Assembly: GCF_900107435.1 (NCBI RefSeq)
Contig: NZ_FNPZ01000001.1
Coordinates: forward strand, 716,960-780,959
Reading direction: 5' to 3'
Origin: Herbiconiux ginsengi
GTDB lineage: Bacteria > Actinomycetota > Actinomycetes > Actinomycetales > Microbacteriaceae
Length of the DNA stretch: 64,000 nt
Shown: in pieces, positions 44,111-52,832 of the stretch
How positions within the stretch are numbered: the stretch's first letter is position 1
Layout of the letters: every line of letters begins with the position of its first letter
The notes under the pieces: generated by a model
Seen by the model: the letters and a program-made list of their open reading frames with translations, nothing else
What the model was told of the DNA's origin: nothing
Databases searched by the model: none
Program-made: the position numbers and the translations under genes

Positions 44111-45043
44111 GTGGCCGCAGTCCGCCCCCTGTCCGGCGCCCGCATCGATCTCGAGGCGGGCGACTACCGCGCCTCGATCGCATCGATCGGCGCCACCCTG
44201 CGCGTGCTGCAGCACCGCGCCCGCAACCTGGTCGTGCCCTTCGAGGTCGACGAGCTGCGCCCGGCCTACCGCGGTGCGACGCTCGCCCCGTGGCCGAACC
44301 GGGTGGTCGACGGCCGCTACACCTTCGCGGGGGTCGAGCAGCAGCTCCCCCTCACCGAACCCTCCCGCCACCACGCGCTGCACGGCCTGGTCAGCTGGCT
44401 CGACTTCGCGGTGGCCGAGCGCACGCCGGAGAGCGTCGCCCTGGTGGCCGTGATCGAGGCGCAGACGGGGTATCCGCATCGCCTCGAGCTGCGGGTCGAT
44501 TACCGCCTCGACGAGAGCGGCCTGCACCAGACGGTCACGGCGCGCAACCCGGGCACGGAGCCGGCCCCCTTCGGCACCGGACCGCATCCGTATCTCGTCG
44601 CCGGCCCGGGCCACGTCGACGACTGGACCCTCTCTCTGCCCGCCGACGAGGTGCTCACCGTCACCCCCGAGCGGCTCATCCCGATCGGCCTCTCCCAGGT
44701 GGCCGTCGAAGACGGCGGCGCCTTCGACTTCCGCGAGGCGCGAGCCATCGGCGACACGTTCATCGACCACGCCTTCACGACGCTGCGGCGCGACGCCGAC
44801 GGCATCGCCACGGTCACCGTGACGTCGCCGGAGGGCACCGGCGTGGCGATGAGTTTCGGACCCGACTGCGAGTGGGTGCAGATCCACACGGCCGACACCC
44901 CCGACCCCGCCGTCAGCCGCACCGGGCTCGCCGTCGAGCCGATGACCTGCCCACCGGATGCGTTCAACTCCGGTCACGACCTCATCGTCATCGCTCCGGA
45001 GCAGAGCGCGTCGGCGAGCTGGACGATCTCGGCGATCGGCTAG
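44111..45043 (+). CDS. Aldose 1-epimerase family protein
   Basis: 310 aa from GTG 44111, chosen for AAGGAG nine bases upstream; the frame is open further back but lacks homology. It interconverts alpha and beta anomers of hexoses. Family residues are APWPNRVVDGRY, the active-site HHALHG (His87-His91), the second His in GTGPHPYL, and the catalytic Glu in LAVEPMTCPPDAFNSG. It belongs to the group of epimerases with the WPNR motif found beside sugar genes. Here it stands alone between two minus-strand genes. Confidence 0.92.
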   Translation: MAAVRPLSGARIDLEAGDYRASIASIGATLRVLQHRARNLVVPFEVDELRPAYRGATLAPWPNRVVDGRYTFAGVEQQLPLTEPSRHHALHGLVSWLDFAVAERTPESVALVAVIEAQTGYPHRLELRVDYRLDESGLHQTVTARNPGTEPAPFGTGPHPYLVAGPGHVDDWTLSLPADEVLTVTPERLIPIGLSQVAVEDGGAFDFREARAIGDTFIDHAFTTLRRDADGIATVTVTSPEGTGVAMSFGPDCEWVQIHTADTPDPAVSRTGLAVEPMTCPPDAFNSGHDLIVIAPEQSASASWTISAIG

Positions 45044-45079
45044 ACCCGAGCTGCCGCGCCACGCGCGATCGGGTCCGGC

Positions 45080-46606
45080 TCAGGCGGCCTTCGTAACAGA
45101 GCCGGCCGGCTGGATGTCGGCCGCAGCGTCATCCGCATCCGGAAGGCTGGCCTGGCGATAGGCCTTGTGGTGGCGCGGGATGAACACGGTGAACAGCACG
45201 CCCACCACCGCCGCGATCGCCGAGATCACGAAAGCCAGCTGGAACGCGGAGGCGCTGGGGGTGGTGACCTCGCCGACGGTCACCAGGTTCGACGAGAGCA
45301 CGACGCCGAGCACGGCGCTGGCGATCGTGGAACCGAGGGTGCGCATCACGGAGTTCAGGCCGTTGGAGGCCGCGGTCTCGGTGGCGGGAACGGCACCCAT
45401 GATGAGGTTCGGCATGGAGGCGTAGGCGAAGCCCACGCCGAAGCCGATGGCGGTCGCGATGACGATGGTGTGCCAGACCTCGCTCATCAGGAAGATCGCC
45501 ACCACGTATCCCACGGCGATGATCGCGATGCCGAGCAGGAGGCTCGTCCGCGCCCCGCGAGCGCGGGTGAGCCGGGCGGCTACGGGCGACATCGCCCACA
45601 TGATCAGGCCGCTCGGCATGAGGCAGAGGCTCGCGATGAGCATCGTCTGTCCGAGTCCGACGCCCGTTCCGGTGGGCGCCTCGAGCAGCTGCGGCAGCAC
45701 GACGGTGCTGGCGAAGAAGGCGAAGCCCACGGTCACCGAAGCGAGGTTGGTGAGCAGCACGGTGCGGCGAGCCGCCACTCGCAGGTCGATCAGCGGGCTC
45801 TTCGTGCGCAGCTCGAACCACCCCCAGAGCAGGAGCACCACGGCGCCGCCGACGATGGTGCCGAGCGTGGCCGGGCTGCCCCAGCCCCAGCTGCCGCCCT
45901 TCGAGACGCCGAGCAGGATGCCCACGAGGCCGATCCCGAGACCCACCGCGCCGAGCCCGTCGAACGTGCCCTCGCTGCGCAGCGTGCTGACCGGGATGAA
46001 CCTCCACACCAACAGGAGACCGATCGCGGCGAGCCCACCCGACACCACGAACAGGAAGTGCCAGTCGAGGTACTGCGAGATGACGGCCGAGATCGGCAGC
46101 CCGATCGCTCCGCCGACGCCGAGGGTGGCGCTGACCAGGGCGACCGCCCCACCGAGACGGTCGCGGTGCAGCACGTCGCGCAGGATGCTCACGCCGAGCG
46201 GGATGACGCCGATCCCGGCCCCCTGCAGGGCGCGCCCGACGATCAGCGGCAAGAGGCTGGAGGAGAGCCCGGCGATCACCGATCCGGCCACCACCAGCAC
46301 GAGCAGCACGAGCACGATCCGGCGCTTGCCGTAGAGGTCGCCCAGGCGGCCCGCGATGGGGGTCGCGACCGCCGCCGAGAGGAGGGTGACGGTGACGGCC
46401 CAGAGCGAATCCTCGACCGAGACGTTCAGCAGCGCGGGGAGCTCGGGAACCAGCGGGGTGAGCAGCGTCATCATGAACGCCGCCACCAGGCCGGTGAACG
46501 CCAGGGTGAACACCACCGCCCGCTGGTTGACGGGCCTGCGGAGGCGGGCGCGTTCGGCGTCGCTGAGCCAGTGGCCGGAAGTGTCGTCGTGTGTCGTGTC
46601 AGTCAA
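45080..46606 (-). CDS. MFS transporter, DHA2 (drug:H+ antiporter, 14-helix) type
   Basis: 508 aa from TTG 46606; an in-frame stop six codons upstream excludes an earlier start. About 14 membrane helices. Motif A is GRLGDLYGKRRIVL, motif C-like ALVSATLGVGGAIGLP in helix 5, both characteristic of drug efflux pumps of the EmrB/QacA group. The substrate is unknown. The gene is divergent from the TMEM175-like gene with 96 bases between; two AGTCAAG repeats (46601-46607 and about 46622-46628) lie there. Confidence 0.9.
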   Translation of the reverse strand: MTDTTHDDTSGHWLSDAERARLRRPVNQRAVVFTLAFTGLVAAFMMTLLTPLVPELPALLNVSVEDSLWAVTVTLLSAAVATPIAGRLGDLYGKRRIVLVLLVLVVAGSVIAGLSSSLLPLIVGRALQGAGIGVIPLGVSILRDVLHRDRLGGAVALVSATLGVGGAIGLPISAVISQYLDWHFLFVVSGGLAAIGLLLVWRFIPVSTLRSEGTFDGLGAVGLGIGLVGILLGVSKGGSWGWGSPATLGTIVGGAVVLLLWGWFELRTKSPLIDLRVAARRTVLLTNLASVTVGFAFFASTVVLPQLLEAPTGTGVGLGQTMLIASLCLMPSGLIMWAMSPVAARLTRARGARTSLLLGIAIIAVGYVVAIFLMSEVWHTIVIATAIGFGVGFAYASMPNLIMGAVPATETAASNGLNSVMRTLGSTIASAVLGVVLSSNLVTVGEVTTPSASAFQLAFVISAIAAVVGVLFTVFIPRHHKAYRQASLPDADDAAADIQPAGSVTKAA

Positions 46607-46702
46607 GAAAGTATTTGCCCTCAGTCAAGTAGTCACCGGGGTCAACCGCGCCTCGTTCAGCAGTATTCCACCGCAGATCCAGGGATCGCGATAATTAGGG
46701 CC

Positions 46703-47326
46703 ATGCACACAGAGCGCGGCTTCGATCGGCTGGTCAATTTCAGCGACGCGGTGGTCGCGATCGCGATCACCTTGCTGATCCTCCCACTGGTCGACACGGC
46801 GACCGAGTTGAACGACAAGACGGTGTCCGAGCTGCTCGCCGACAACTGGCTCAAACTGCTCGTCTTCGTCATCAGCTTCGCGGTGATCGGCCGGTTCTGG
46901 CTGGCCCATCACCGCATGTACGAGAACATCGTCGGCTACGACAAGGCCCTGCTCTTGACGAACCTGTTCTGGCTGCTCACCATCGTCTTCCTTCCTTTCC
47001 CCACTGAGTTGATCGCGACGGGCGACAGTGACGGCTCGCCCGCGACCTCGGCGCTCTACATCGGCACGATGGTGCTGTCGAGCTTCGCGGGAACGGCGCA
47101 GATGATGATCATCCTCCGGCACCCCGAGCTCCAGGCGCCCGAGGTGCGGGGAACGCTCTCGCCCATCACGTCGCTGGTGGCGTCGTCGATGATGCTCCTC
47201 GTCTTCCTCGTGGTGGTGGTGTTTCCGCAGGTCGGCCTGTTCGCGTTGTTCGGCCTCCTCCTCACGGGGCCCGTGCAGTCGATCGTCGAGCGCATCGTCC
47301 GCCGCGCGGAGACTCCGGCGGCCTGA
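46703..47326 (+). CDS. TMEM175/DUF1211 family potassium channel-like protein
   Basis: 207 aa, six membrane helices. The first helix has the family signature RLVNFSDAVVAIAITLLIL, in which FSD is near invariant, and helix 3 has FWLAHHRMYENIV. Bacterial TMEM175 proteins carry a single repeat and assemble as tetrameric K+ leak channels. ATG 46703; weak ribosome site. It converges on the MFS gene at 47333, with only six bases between stops. Confidence 0.88.
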   Translation: MHTERGFDRLVNFSDAVVAIAITLLILPLVDTATELNDKTVSELLADNWLKLLVFVISFAVIGRFWLAHHRMYENIVGYDKALLLTNLFWLLTIVFLPFPTELIATGDSDGSPATSALYIGTMVLSSFAGTAQMMIILRHPELQAPEVRGTLSPITSLVASSMMLLVFLVVVVFPQVGLFALFGLLLTGPVQSIVERIVRRAETPAA

Positions 47327-47332
47327 TCCCGC

Positions 47333-48592
47333 TCAGAGCCGGTCGTGCTCGGCGGATGCGCGCGGGATGAGCGGAACCGCCACCGCCGGGAAGAGCGCCA
47401 CCACCACGAACGCGAGCGGAAAGCCGAGCAGCCCGATCAGAGCGCCCACAGCCGGCCCCACGGCCGAGGCCCCGATGAACTGCGCGGTGTTCTGGGCTCC
47501 GAGCGCTCGGCCCGCCCACGCCGAGCCCGCGACCTCGGCCACCGAGGTGAAGGCGAGCCCGTTGTCGGCCACGGTGATCGTGGTGGCGAGCACGAACATC
47601 ACGGCCACCACCGCCCAGGGAGCGGAGAGCACGTCGAGGCCGGCGAGCACGAGCATCGCCGCCGCAGCCGCGATCGCGACATAGGCGAGGGGCCGCACGC
47701 GGCTGCCCATCCGGTCGCTCAGCACGCCCACCGCGATGCGCCCGATCGCGCCGACGAATTGTGCGACACCCACCAGCACTCCGGCGGTCAGCGCATCCAC
47801 TCCGACTTCGGTGATGAGCCAGACCAGACCGAAGGTCGAGAGCGTGAACTGCGGCACCACGAGCAGCACCGACACGGCGTGGATCCGCCAGAGGAAGCCG
47901 CTGGCACGATAGGGGTTGTCGGTGCGGCGGGTCGACGCATCCGCTGCACTCGATGCGGGAGCGGCGGCGCGCGGCGGGTTGACGACCCCGATCGCGCACG
48001 CGACGGCGAACACGGCCGTCAGAACGAGCGGAACGGCCATCGCGGCCCCCACTCCGCCCGTGCTCGCAAGCGTCGGCACCAGCAGTGCGGCGATCGTGAC
48101 GCCGAGCGGCTGCGCCATCTGCCGCACACCCATGGCGAGACCGCGGCGGTCTTTCGGAAACCAGCCCACCACCACGCGCCCGCTCGCTGCGTTGGTGCTG
48201 GCGGATGCCGCGCCGCCGAGCAGGAGGAACAGGCCCAGCGCGACGTAGCCCTGCGCCTGCAGGGCGCCGAGGGCGGCGAGCGCGGTGAGGCCCAGGCCGC
48301 CCGCGATCACCCACTTCTCGCCGATGCGGTCGGCCAGCGCACCCCAGGCGATCAGCGTGAGCACCATGCCGATGGTGGGGGTCGCGGCCAGGAACCCGGC
48401 CTCCGCGAGCGTCAGGCCGCGCTCGGTGTGCAGGAGGGGGATGAGGAAGGCGGGAGCGCTGACGAACACCGTGCCGGAGATCTGGGCGCCGAGGCCGAGC
48501 GAGAGCACGGTCCAGGCGCGGCCGGCGCGTGGAAACGGAGCGCGCGCCGAGCGTACGGCGTGGGGTGCTGGAGTTCGGAGTCGGCTGTGCAC
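47333..48592 (-). CDS. MFS transporter
   Basis: 419 aa from GTG 48592, just before the promoter palindrome; longer readings of the frame run into the divergent gntR-type gene. Twelve helices. Motif A appears as GALADRIGEKWVIAGG and its repeat as GVLSDRMGSRVRPLAY. The layout resembles nitrate/oxalate-type carriers (WFPKDRRGLAMGVRQMAQPLG is the conserved loop before helix 5). Substrate unknown, perhaps an organic acid given the FCD-type regulator opposite. Confidence 0.9.
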   Translation of the reverse strand: MHSRLRTPAPHAVRSARAPFPRAGRAWTVLSLGLGAQISGTVFVSAPAFLIPLLHTERGLTLAEAGFLAATPTIGMVLTLIAWGALADRIGEKWVIAGGLGLTALAALGALQAQGYVALGLFLLLGGAASASTNAASGRVVVGWFPKDRRGLAMGVRQMAQPLGVTIAALLVPTLASTGGVGAAMAVPLVLTAVFAVACAIGVVNPPRAAAPASSAADASTRRTDNPYRASGFLWRIHAVSVLLVVPQFTLSTFGLVWLITEVGVDALTAGVLVGVAQFVGAIGRIAVGVLSDRMGSRVRPLAYVAIAAAAAMLVLAGLDVLSAPWAVVAVMFVLATTITVADNGLAFTSVAEVAGSAWAGRALGAQNTAQFIGASAVGPAVGALIGLLGFPLAFVVVALFPAVAVPLIPRASAEHDRL

Positions 48593-48601
48593 TATCCTGA
48601 C

Positions 48602-48622
48602 GGTACACCAAGTTGGTATACC
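48602..48622. promoter_or_regulatory. 21-bp GntR-type operator palindrome
   Basis: Arms GGTACACCAA (48602-48611) and TTGGTATACC (48613-48622) around a central G match at nine of ten positions. The form GGTATACC is typical of FCD-class GntR operators. It lies between the MFS gene start (48592) and the GntR gene start (48654) and so probably controls both. Confidence 0.75.
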
Positions 48623-48653
48623 TAATTGCAACACCACAAGTCGACAGGACTCC

Positions 48654-49394
48654 ATGACCGCTCCCAGCCCTCCACCGTCCGCGGCCTCTGCCCGTGCCGG
48701 GGCCGACGCCGGGTCGCAGACGCTCCAGCTGTTCGAGCGCCTGCGGTCGGCCGTGCTCAACCTCGACCTGATGCCGGGCGAGCGCCTCACCGAGCGGGGG
48801 CTGGAGGCCGCCTACCACGCCTCCCGCACCCCCGTGCGCGCGGCTCTGATGCGCCTGGAGACCGAGGGGTTGGCGCAGCGCGACGGCCGCGGCTGGATCG
48901 TGGCGCCGATCGACATCGACGAGATCCGCGCCCTGGCCGAGTTGCGCGAAGCGGTCGAGACCGCGGCGGTGCGACTGGCGGTGCAGCGCGCATCCGACTC
49001 CGACATCGCCGGTCTCGCCGAACTGCTCGAGACCGCACGGCCGACGGAAGACGAGGAGGAGGTGGTGCGGGCCGGCGGCGACTTCCACGTCGAACTCGCG
49101 TCGCTCGCGGGCAACGCGCCGATGACCGATGCCGTGCGCGGCGCGATGACACGGCTCGCCCGCACGCGCTGGCTCGAAGTGCGCACCCCCGATTCGCGGG
49201 AGCACGCGTGGAATGAGCATCGGGCGGTCGTCGCCGCACTGCGGGCACGGGACGCGTCGCTCGCGTCGGAGCTGCTGGCGACGCACATCCGCTCGACGAA
49301 CGAGCGCCTGGTGGAGCACCTGGCCGGCGAACGCCGTCGCCTCCGCGCGCGCGGTCTCTCGATCGTGGAGTCTCCGACTCGCCCGGCGTCGTGA
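48654..49394 (+). CDS. GntR family regulator, FCD domain
   Basis: 246 aa from ATG 48654 with a GGAC ribosome site. An Ala/Ser/Pro-rich tail (1-22) precedes the winged HTH (LMPGERLTERGLEAAYHASRTPVRAAL) and the helical FCD ligand domain (ELREAVETAAVRLAV, with metal-binding Asp/His residues around GGDFHVELASLAGN and EHRAVVAAL). FCD regulators respond to carboxylates or sugar acids. Divergent from an MFS gene, which is the probable target. Confidence 0.92.
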   Translation: MTAPSPPPSAASARAGADAGSQTLQLFERLRSAVLNLDLMPGERLTERGLEAAYHASRTPVRAALMRLETEGLAQRDGRGWIVAPIDIDEIRALAELREAVETAAVRLAVQRASDSDIAGLAELLETARPTEDEEEVVRAGGDFHVELASLAGNAPMTDAVRGAMTRLARTRWLEVRTPDSREHAWNEHRAVVAALRARDASLASELLATHIRSTNERLVEHLAGERRRLRARGLSIVESPTRPAS

Positions 49395-49406
49395 GCCCAC
49401 TCGCGC

Positions 49407-50162
49407 TCAGGCGTGGGAGCGCAGGAACTCCACCGTCGCCTGCTTGAAGACGCGTGAGGTGATGGCGTTGATGTGGTTGCGACCCGGCAGGGCCAGGAAC
49501 GCCGCGTGCGGGATGACGGCGGCCAGCTGCTCTGATTCGGCGGCGATGTCGTCGTCGCTGCCCGCCACGATCAGCATGTCCTGATGCGGAATCCGTTCGC
49601 GTGGCCGGAACTCCCGCCGCCGCACCGCCTCGGCCAGTCGCAGCAGCGCCTGCGGATCGTTGCCGGCATCGGCCCGCATCATGGCCAGGTAGCGGGCGGT
49701 CGTCGGGTCGTCGACCCCTGCGGCGTGCTCGACCGCCGCCCGCGCCTGCGCGAGGTCGAAGCCGACGAACGAGCCCGAGACGGGCATCCCGCCGAGAACG
49801 AGCGAACGGACGCGGGCCGGATGCCGCAGCGCGAGCTCCCAGGAGAGGCGGGCGCCCAGCGAGTAGCCGAGCAGGTGAGCGCTGTCGAGGCCGAGCTCGT
49901 CGAGCACCCCCACCAGGTCGGCGTGGAAGCGCGCCGGCCCGTAGGCACCGATGGCCCGCGGCCGGTCGCTCTCGCCGTGGCCGCGCAGATCGACGGCGAC
50001 GCCCGAGAAGCCGCCCTCGATGAGCGGCCGCGCCCATCCGGCCCTCAGCCAGTTGCCGTCGCGGCTCGAGGCGAAGCCGTGCACGAGCAGCACCGGCGGA
50101 TGAGCGGGGTCGCCGAAGCGCTCGTAGGCGATCCGCACGCCCTGCGACATGACGACAGGCAC
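49407..50162 (-). CDS. Alpha/beta hydrolase
   Basis: 251 aa from GTG 50162, or 247 from ATG 50150. HGFASSRDGNW carries the oxyanion-hole HG, LGYSLGARLSW the nucleophile Ser, SDDDIA an acidic residue and the catalytic His lies in LPGRNHINAIT. No signal peptide. Family members hydrolyse esters, lactones or C-C bonds; the substrate is not predictable. It is convergent with the GntR gene. Confidence 0.88.
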   Translation of the reverse strand: MPVVMSQGVRIAYERFGDPAHPPVLLVHGFASSRDGNWLRAGWARPLIEGGFSGVAVDLRGHGESDRPRAIGAYGPARFHADLVGVLDELGLDSAHLLGYSLGARLSWELALRHPARVRSLVLGGMPVSGSFVGFDLAQARAAVEHAAGVDDPTTARYLAMMRADAGNDPQALLRLAEAVRRREFRPRERIPHQDMLIVAGSDDDIAAESEQLAAVIPHAAFLALPGRNHINAITSRVFKQATVEFLRSHA

Positions 50163-50288
50163 ACCTCGAGCCTATGCGGCCCACGCCGGGTGGCTGGCCG
50201 CGCGCTCCCTCCCGTCGGCCCGCTGTCGCCGGTCGGCCGCGCGCTCCGGCACCCACCCGGCGCTCGATCCGTGGCCGATAATGAACGC

Positions 50289-50720
50289 GTGACCCCCACA
50301 TCCGACCCCATCCAGACCCTCGCCGACTCGGTGCGCTGCCCGTGCCTGAGCGGGGAGGTGTACGGCGAGTGCTGTGGTCCGTTCCACCGGGGCCAGGCGC
50401 ACGCGCCCACCGCCGAGCGGCTGATGCGCTCGCGCTACTCGGCGTTCGCGGTCGGTGATGCCGGCTACCTGCTCGACACCTGGCATCCGCGCACCCGTCC
50501 CGGCGACCTCGAACTCGACCCGGCCCTCCGCTGGTTCCGGCTCGACATCCTCGGCCGCACGGGCGGCGGCGTGCTCGACTCCGAGGGCACGGTCGAGTTC
50601 GAAGCCCACTACCGGACGCGCCCCGCGACGCCCGACGTCTCCTCCACCACCGGCACGCAGCACGAGAACAGCCGCTTCACTCGCCTCGACGGTCGGTGGT
50701 TCTATGTCGACGCCGTCTGA
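50289..50720 (+). CDS. YchJ family protein with SEC-C metal-binding motif
   Basis: 143 aa from GTG 50289. The N-terminal Cys cluster CPCLSGEVYGECCGPFH is the SEC-C/YchJ zinc-binding element, followed by the NTF2-like YchJ domain (LMRSRYSAFAVGDAGYLLDTWHP, ending RFTRLDGRWFYVDA). YchJ proteins are widespread and uncharacterised. The next gene starts inside its last codons (ATG 50704), a 17-base overlap in another frame. Confidence 0.9.
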   Translation: MTPTSDPIQTLADSVRCPCLSGEVYGECCGPFHRGQAHAPTAERLMRSRYSAFAVGDAGYLLDTWHPRTRPGDLELDPALRWFRLDILGRTGGGVLDSEGTVEFEAHYRTRPATPDVSSTTGTQHENSRFTRLDGRWFYVDAV

Positions 50721-52020
50721 TCCGCGCCCGGCCGAACCGCCGCCGAATACCCAGCCGGCCCGCCCAGCCCGGAGCGGCCGTGGGCACCGCGTCCGCCGCG
50801 TGCTGATCGGAGTCGGACTGCTCGCCGCAATCGGGCTCGGACTTGCGATCGCCTCCGGCTACTGGACCACCGACCGCCGGCTCGCGGAGGGCACTGCCGA
50901 GGAGGCCACCGAGGAGTCGTTCTACCAGGTGCCCGATCCGGTGCCGGCGGCCGCACCGGGAACCCTCCTGCGCGAGGAACCCCTCCTCAGCGCACCGAAC
51001 GGCTCGAAGGCCTGGCGCATCCTCTACCATTCGACCGATGTGCACGGCAGCGACATTCTCGTGTCGGGCGTCGTCGTGGCGCCCGATTCGCCGGCACCGC
51101 CGGGTGGGCGTCCGATCGTCTCCTGGGGGCACCCGACCACGGGCGCCGCCCAGCGCTGTGCGCCGTCGCTCGGGATCGCGCCCTTCGACGTGATCGAGGG
51201 ATTGACGCAACTCCTCGATGCGGGCTATGTCGTGGTCGCCACCGACTACTCCGGCATGGGCGCTGCAGGGCCGGACTCCTACCTGATCGGCGACACCGAG
51301 GGCAACAACGTGCTCGACGCGGCGCGGGCCGCCCGCGCGCTCGACGGCACGGGCGCCGGCACCCGCCTCGTGCTCTGGGGCCACTCCCAGGGCGGCCAGG
51401 CCGTGCTGTTCGCGGCGCAGCGGGCGGCCGACTATGCTCCCGAGTTGCACCTGCAGGCGGTCGCGGTGGCGGCTCCGGCCACGAACCTCGCGGAACTCCT
51501 GAAGGCCGACGTCGGAGATGTCTCGGGCGTGACGATCGGGTCGTACGCCTTCGCGGCCTACTCCTCCGTCTACGAGCCGACGACTCCGGGGGCCACGCTC
51601 GAGAGCATCCTGACTCCCGAGGGGGCGGCGGTCACCGACGAGATGGCAGCGCTATGCCTGTTCGGCCAGAACAGGGAGCTCCACGACATCGCGACGCCCT
51701 TGATCGGCAAGTACCTCGCGGGCGACCCCGGAACCACCGAGCCGTGGGCCACCCTGCTCGCCCAGAACACGCCCGGCGGCGTGCGTCTGCCCGTTCCGCT
51801 CTTCGTGGCGCAGGGCGACGCCGATCAGCTGGTGCGCCCCGAGATCACGGCGCAGTTCGTGGCCGGCGAGCGTGCCCTCGGCACCGAGGTGACCTTCGAG
51901 ACCATCGCCGACACCGGCCACGGCCTCGTCGCCCTGCGCGCGGTGCCGAAGCTCGTCGACTGGCTGAAGACGGCCGCTCCGGCGTCTTCGACGGCACCCT
52001 CCACCGCACCGGCCGGCTGA
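50704..52020 (+). CDS. Membrane-anchored alpha/beta hydrolase (secretory lipase-like)
   Basis: 438 aa. A Pro/Arg-rich cytoplasmic tail is followed by one membrane helix (about 34-52, VLIGVGLLAAIGLGLAIASG). The outer part is a lipase domain: VSWGHPTTGAAQRCAPS, nucleophile Ser in WGHSQGGQAVLF, acid in QGDADQLVRPE and His in ADTGHGLVA. This matches secretory lipases of the LIP group (PF03583), with two Cys (CAPS and LCLFG) likely to form a disulfide. An Ala/Ser/Pro tail ends it. Coupled to the YchJ gene by overlap. Confidence 0.88.
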   Translation: MSTPSDPRPAEPPPNTQPARPARSGRGHRVRRVLIGVGLLAAIGLGLAIASGYWTTDRRLAEGTAEEATEESFYQVPDPVPAAAPGTLLREEPLLSAPNGSKAWRILYHSTDVHGSDILVSGVVVAPDSPAPPGGRPIVSWGHPTTGAAQRCAPSLGIAPFDVIEGLTQLLDAGYVVVATDYSGMGAAGPDSYLIGDTEGNNVLDAARAARALDGTGAGTRLVLWGHSQGGQAVLFAAQRAADYAPELHLQAVAVAAPATNLAELLKADVGDVSGVTIGSYAFAAYSSVYEPTTPGATLESILTPEGAAVTDEMAALCLFGQNRELHDIATPLIGKYLAGDPGTTEPWATLLAQNTPGGVRLPVPLFVAQGDADQLVRPEITAQFVAGERALGTEVTFETIADTGHGLVALRAVPKLVDWLKTAAPASSTAPSTAPAG

Positions 52021-52095
52021 TCCGTCGGCCGAACGGGTTGCGGATGCGCGCGAGAGGCGCACGATGGAAGGCACCGAGACAGAGCGGAGCGACCC

Positions 52096-52302
52096 ATGAC
52101 CGCATCCAGCGATCGCGACAAAGATCCCAACCTCGACGAGTACGCCTACGAGCACCGGATCGACGACGACTACGGGCCGGGCGACGACAGCGCGTCGGCC
52201 GACGAGCACGCCGACAACCCGCATCCGGACGCCGACGGCGACGTCACCGACCCGGCGGCGCCCGACGACACGTCCGGCGTGATCGACCCGGACGCCGACT
52301 GA
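52096..52302 (+). CDS. Small acidic protein
   Basis: 68 aa, about one third Asp, with the pattern ASSDRDKDPNLDEYAYEHRIDDDYG, ending SGVIDPDAD. No hydrophobic segment; probably disordered. A GGAGCGACC sequence precedes the ATG. No family recognised. Its final codons and the sequence after the stop are a perfect 17-base tandem duplication. Confidence 0.6.
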   Translation: MTASSDRDKDPNLDEYAYEHRIDDDYGPGDDSASADEHADNPHPDADGDVTDPAAPDDTSGVIDPDAD

Positions 52303-52320
52303 GCCCGGACGCCGACTGAG
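52287..52320 (+). repeat. 17-bp tandem duplication spanning a stop codon
   Basis: CCCGGACGCCGACTGAG is present at 52287-52303 and 52304-52320 without a gap or mismatch. The first copy encodes the last codons and TGA of the acidic protein; the second repeats them after the stop. Confidence 0.95.
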
Positions 52321-52348
52321 CGCCGGAGATCTGCTGAGGAGGAGAAGC

Positions 52349-52687
52349 ATGACCGTGAAGCTGAACCGGGCCGGCGTCTCGCACGCGCGCTCGCTCATCG
52401 AATCGGGTGCCGTGGTGCGCGACGACTGGAGCGAGGCCGCTGCGAGTGCCGCCGACGAGAACGCCTTCATCGAGGAGCACGGCTTCGGGGAGTACGCGAA
52501 GTGGTTCCTCGGCGTCGATTCCGAGAAGTCGGAGGAGACGAAGGGCCGCTACAGCTTTCCCTACGGCGACTTCGCGAAGGTGCGCCGCGGTGGCGTCATC
52601 TCGGCGGAGGGTCGCGCCGCCCAGAACGACCACGACGACATCGCGAAGGCCGCGAAGCGCCTGCTGCACCTCATCGACGGCGACTGA
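52349..52687 (+). CDS. Conserved hypothetical protein, 112 aa
   Basis: ATG 52349 has an excellent ribosome site (GAGGAG). Soluble, charged; contains GYGEYAKWFLG-like GFGEYAKWFLG, KGRYSFPYGDFAKVRRGGVISAEGRAAQNDHDDI and a helical end. Similar proteins occur in many bacteria without known function; the FPYGDF and AAQ-H-D parts look like the conserved core. It is 46 bases after the acidic protein gene and probably co-transcribed. A hairpin follows its stop. Confidence 0.75.
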   Translation: MTVKLNRAGVSHARSLIESGAVVRDDWSEAAASAADENAFIEEHGFGEYAKWFLGVDSEKSEETKGRYSFPYGDFAKVRRGGVISAEGRAAQNDHDDIAKAAKRLLHLIDGD

Positions 52688-52694
52688 CGCGAGA

Positions 52695-52737
52695 ATATGT
52701 GCATATAGGCGCGACCGACGCCTATAGCGCGTCGGTC
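52695..52737 (+). promoter_or_regulatory. Overlapping, mutually exclusive hairpins downstream of 52687
   Basis: Three inverted repeats overlap: ATATG-TG-CATAT (52695-52706); TATAGGCG (52704-52711) with CGCCTATA (52719-52726); and GACCGACG (52713-52720) with CGTCGGTC (52730-52737), followed by TCTTCGCTATTT. The second and third cannot form together. The third with its T-rich tail resembles a terminator for the upstream gene. Confidence 0.55.
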
Positions 52738-52832
52738 TTCGCTATTTGCGCAATTACTAGCGTCGACGGGAAGATTCGGCGCGCGCCGGCGGTTGCCTCC
52801 AGCACTCCCCGCGACGAAGAGGTGCTGCCGTC

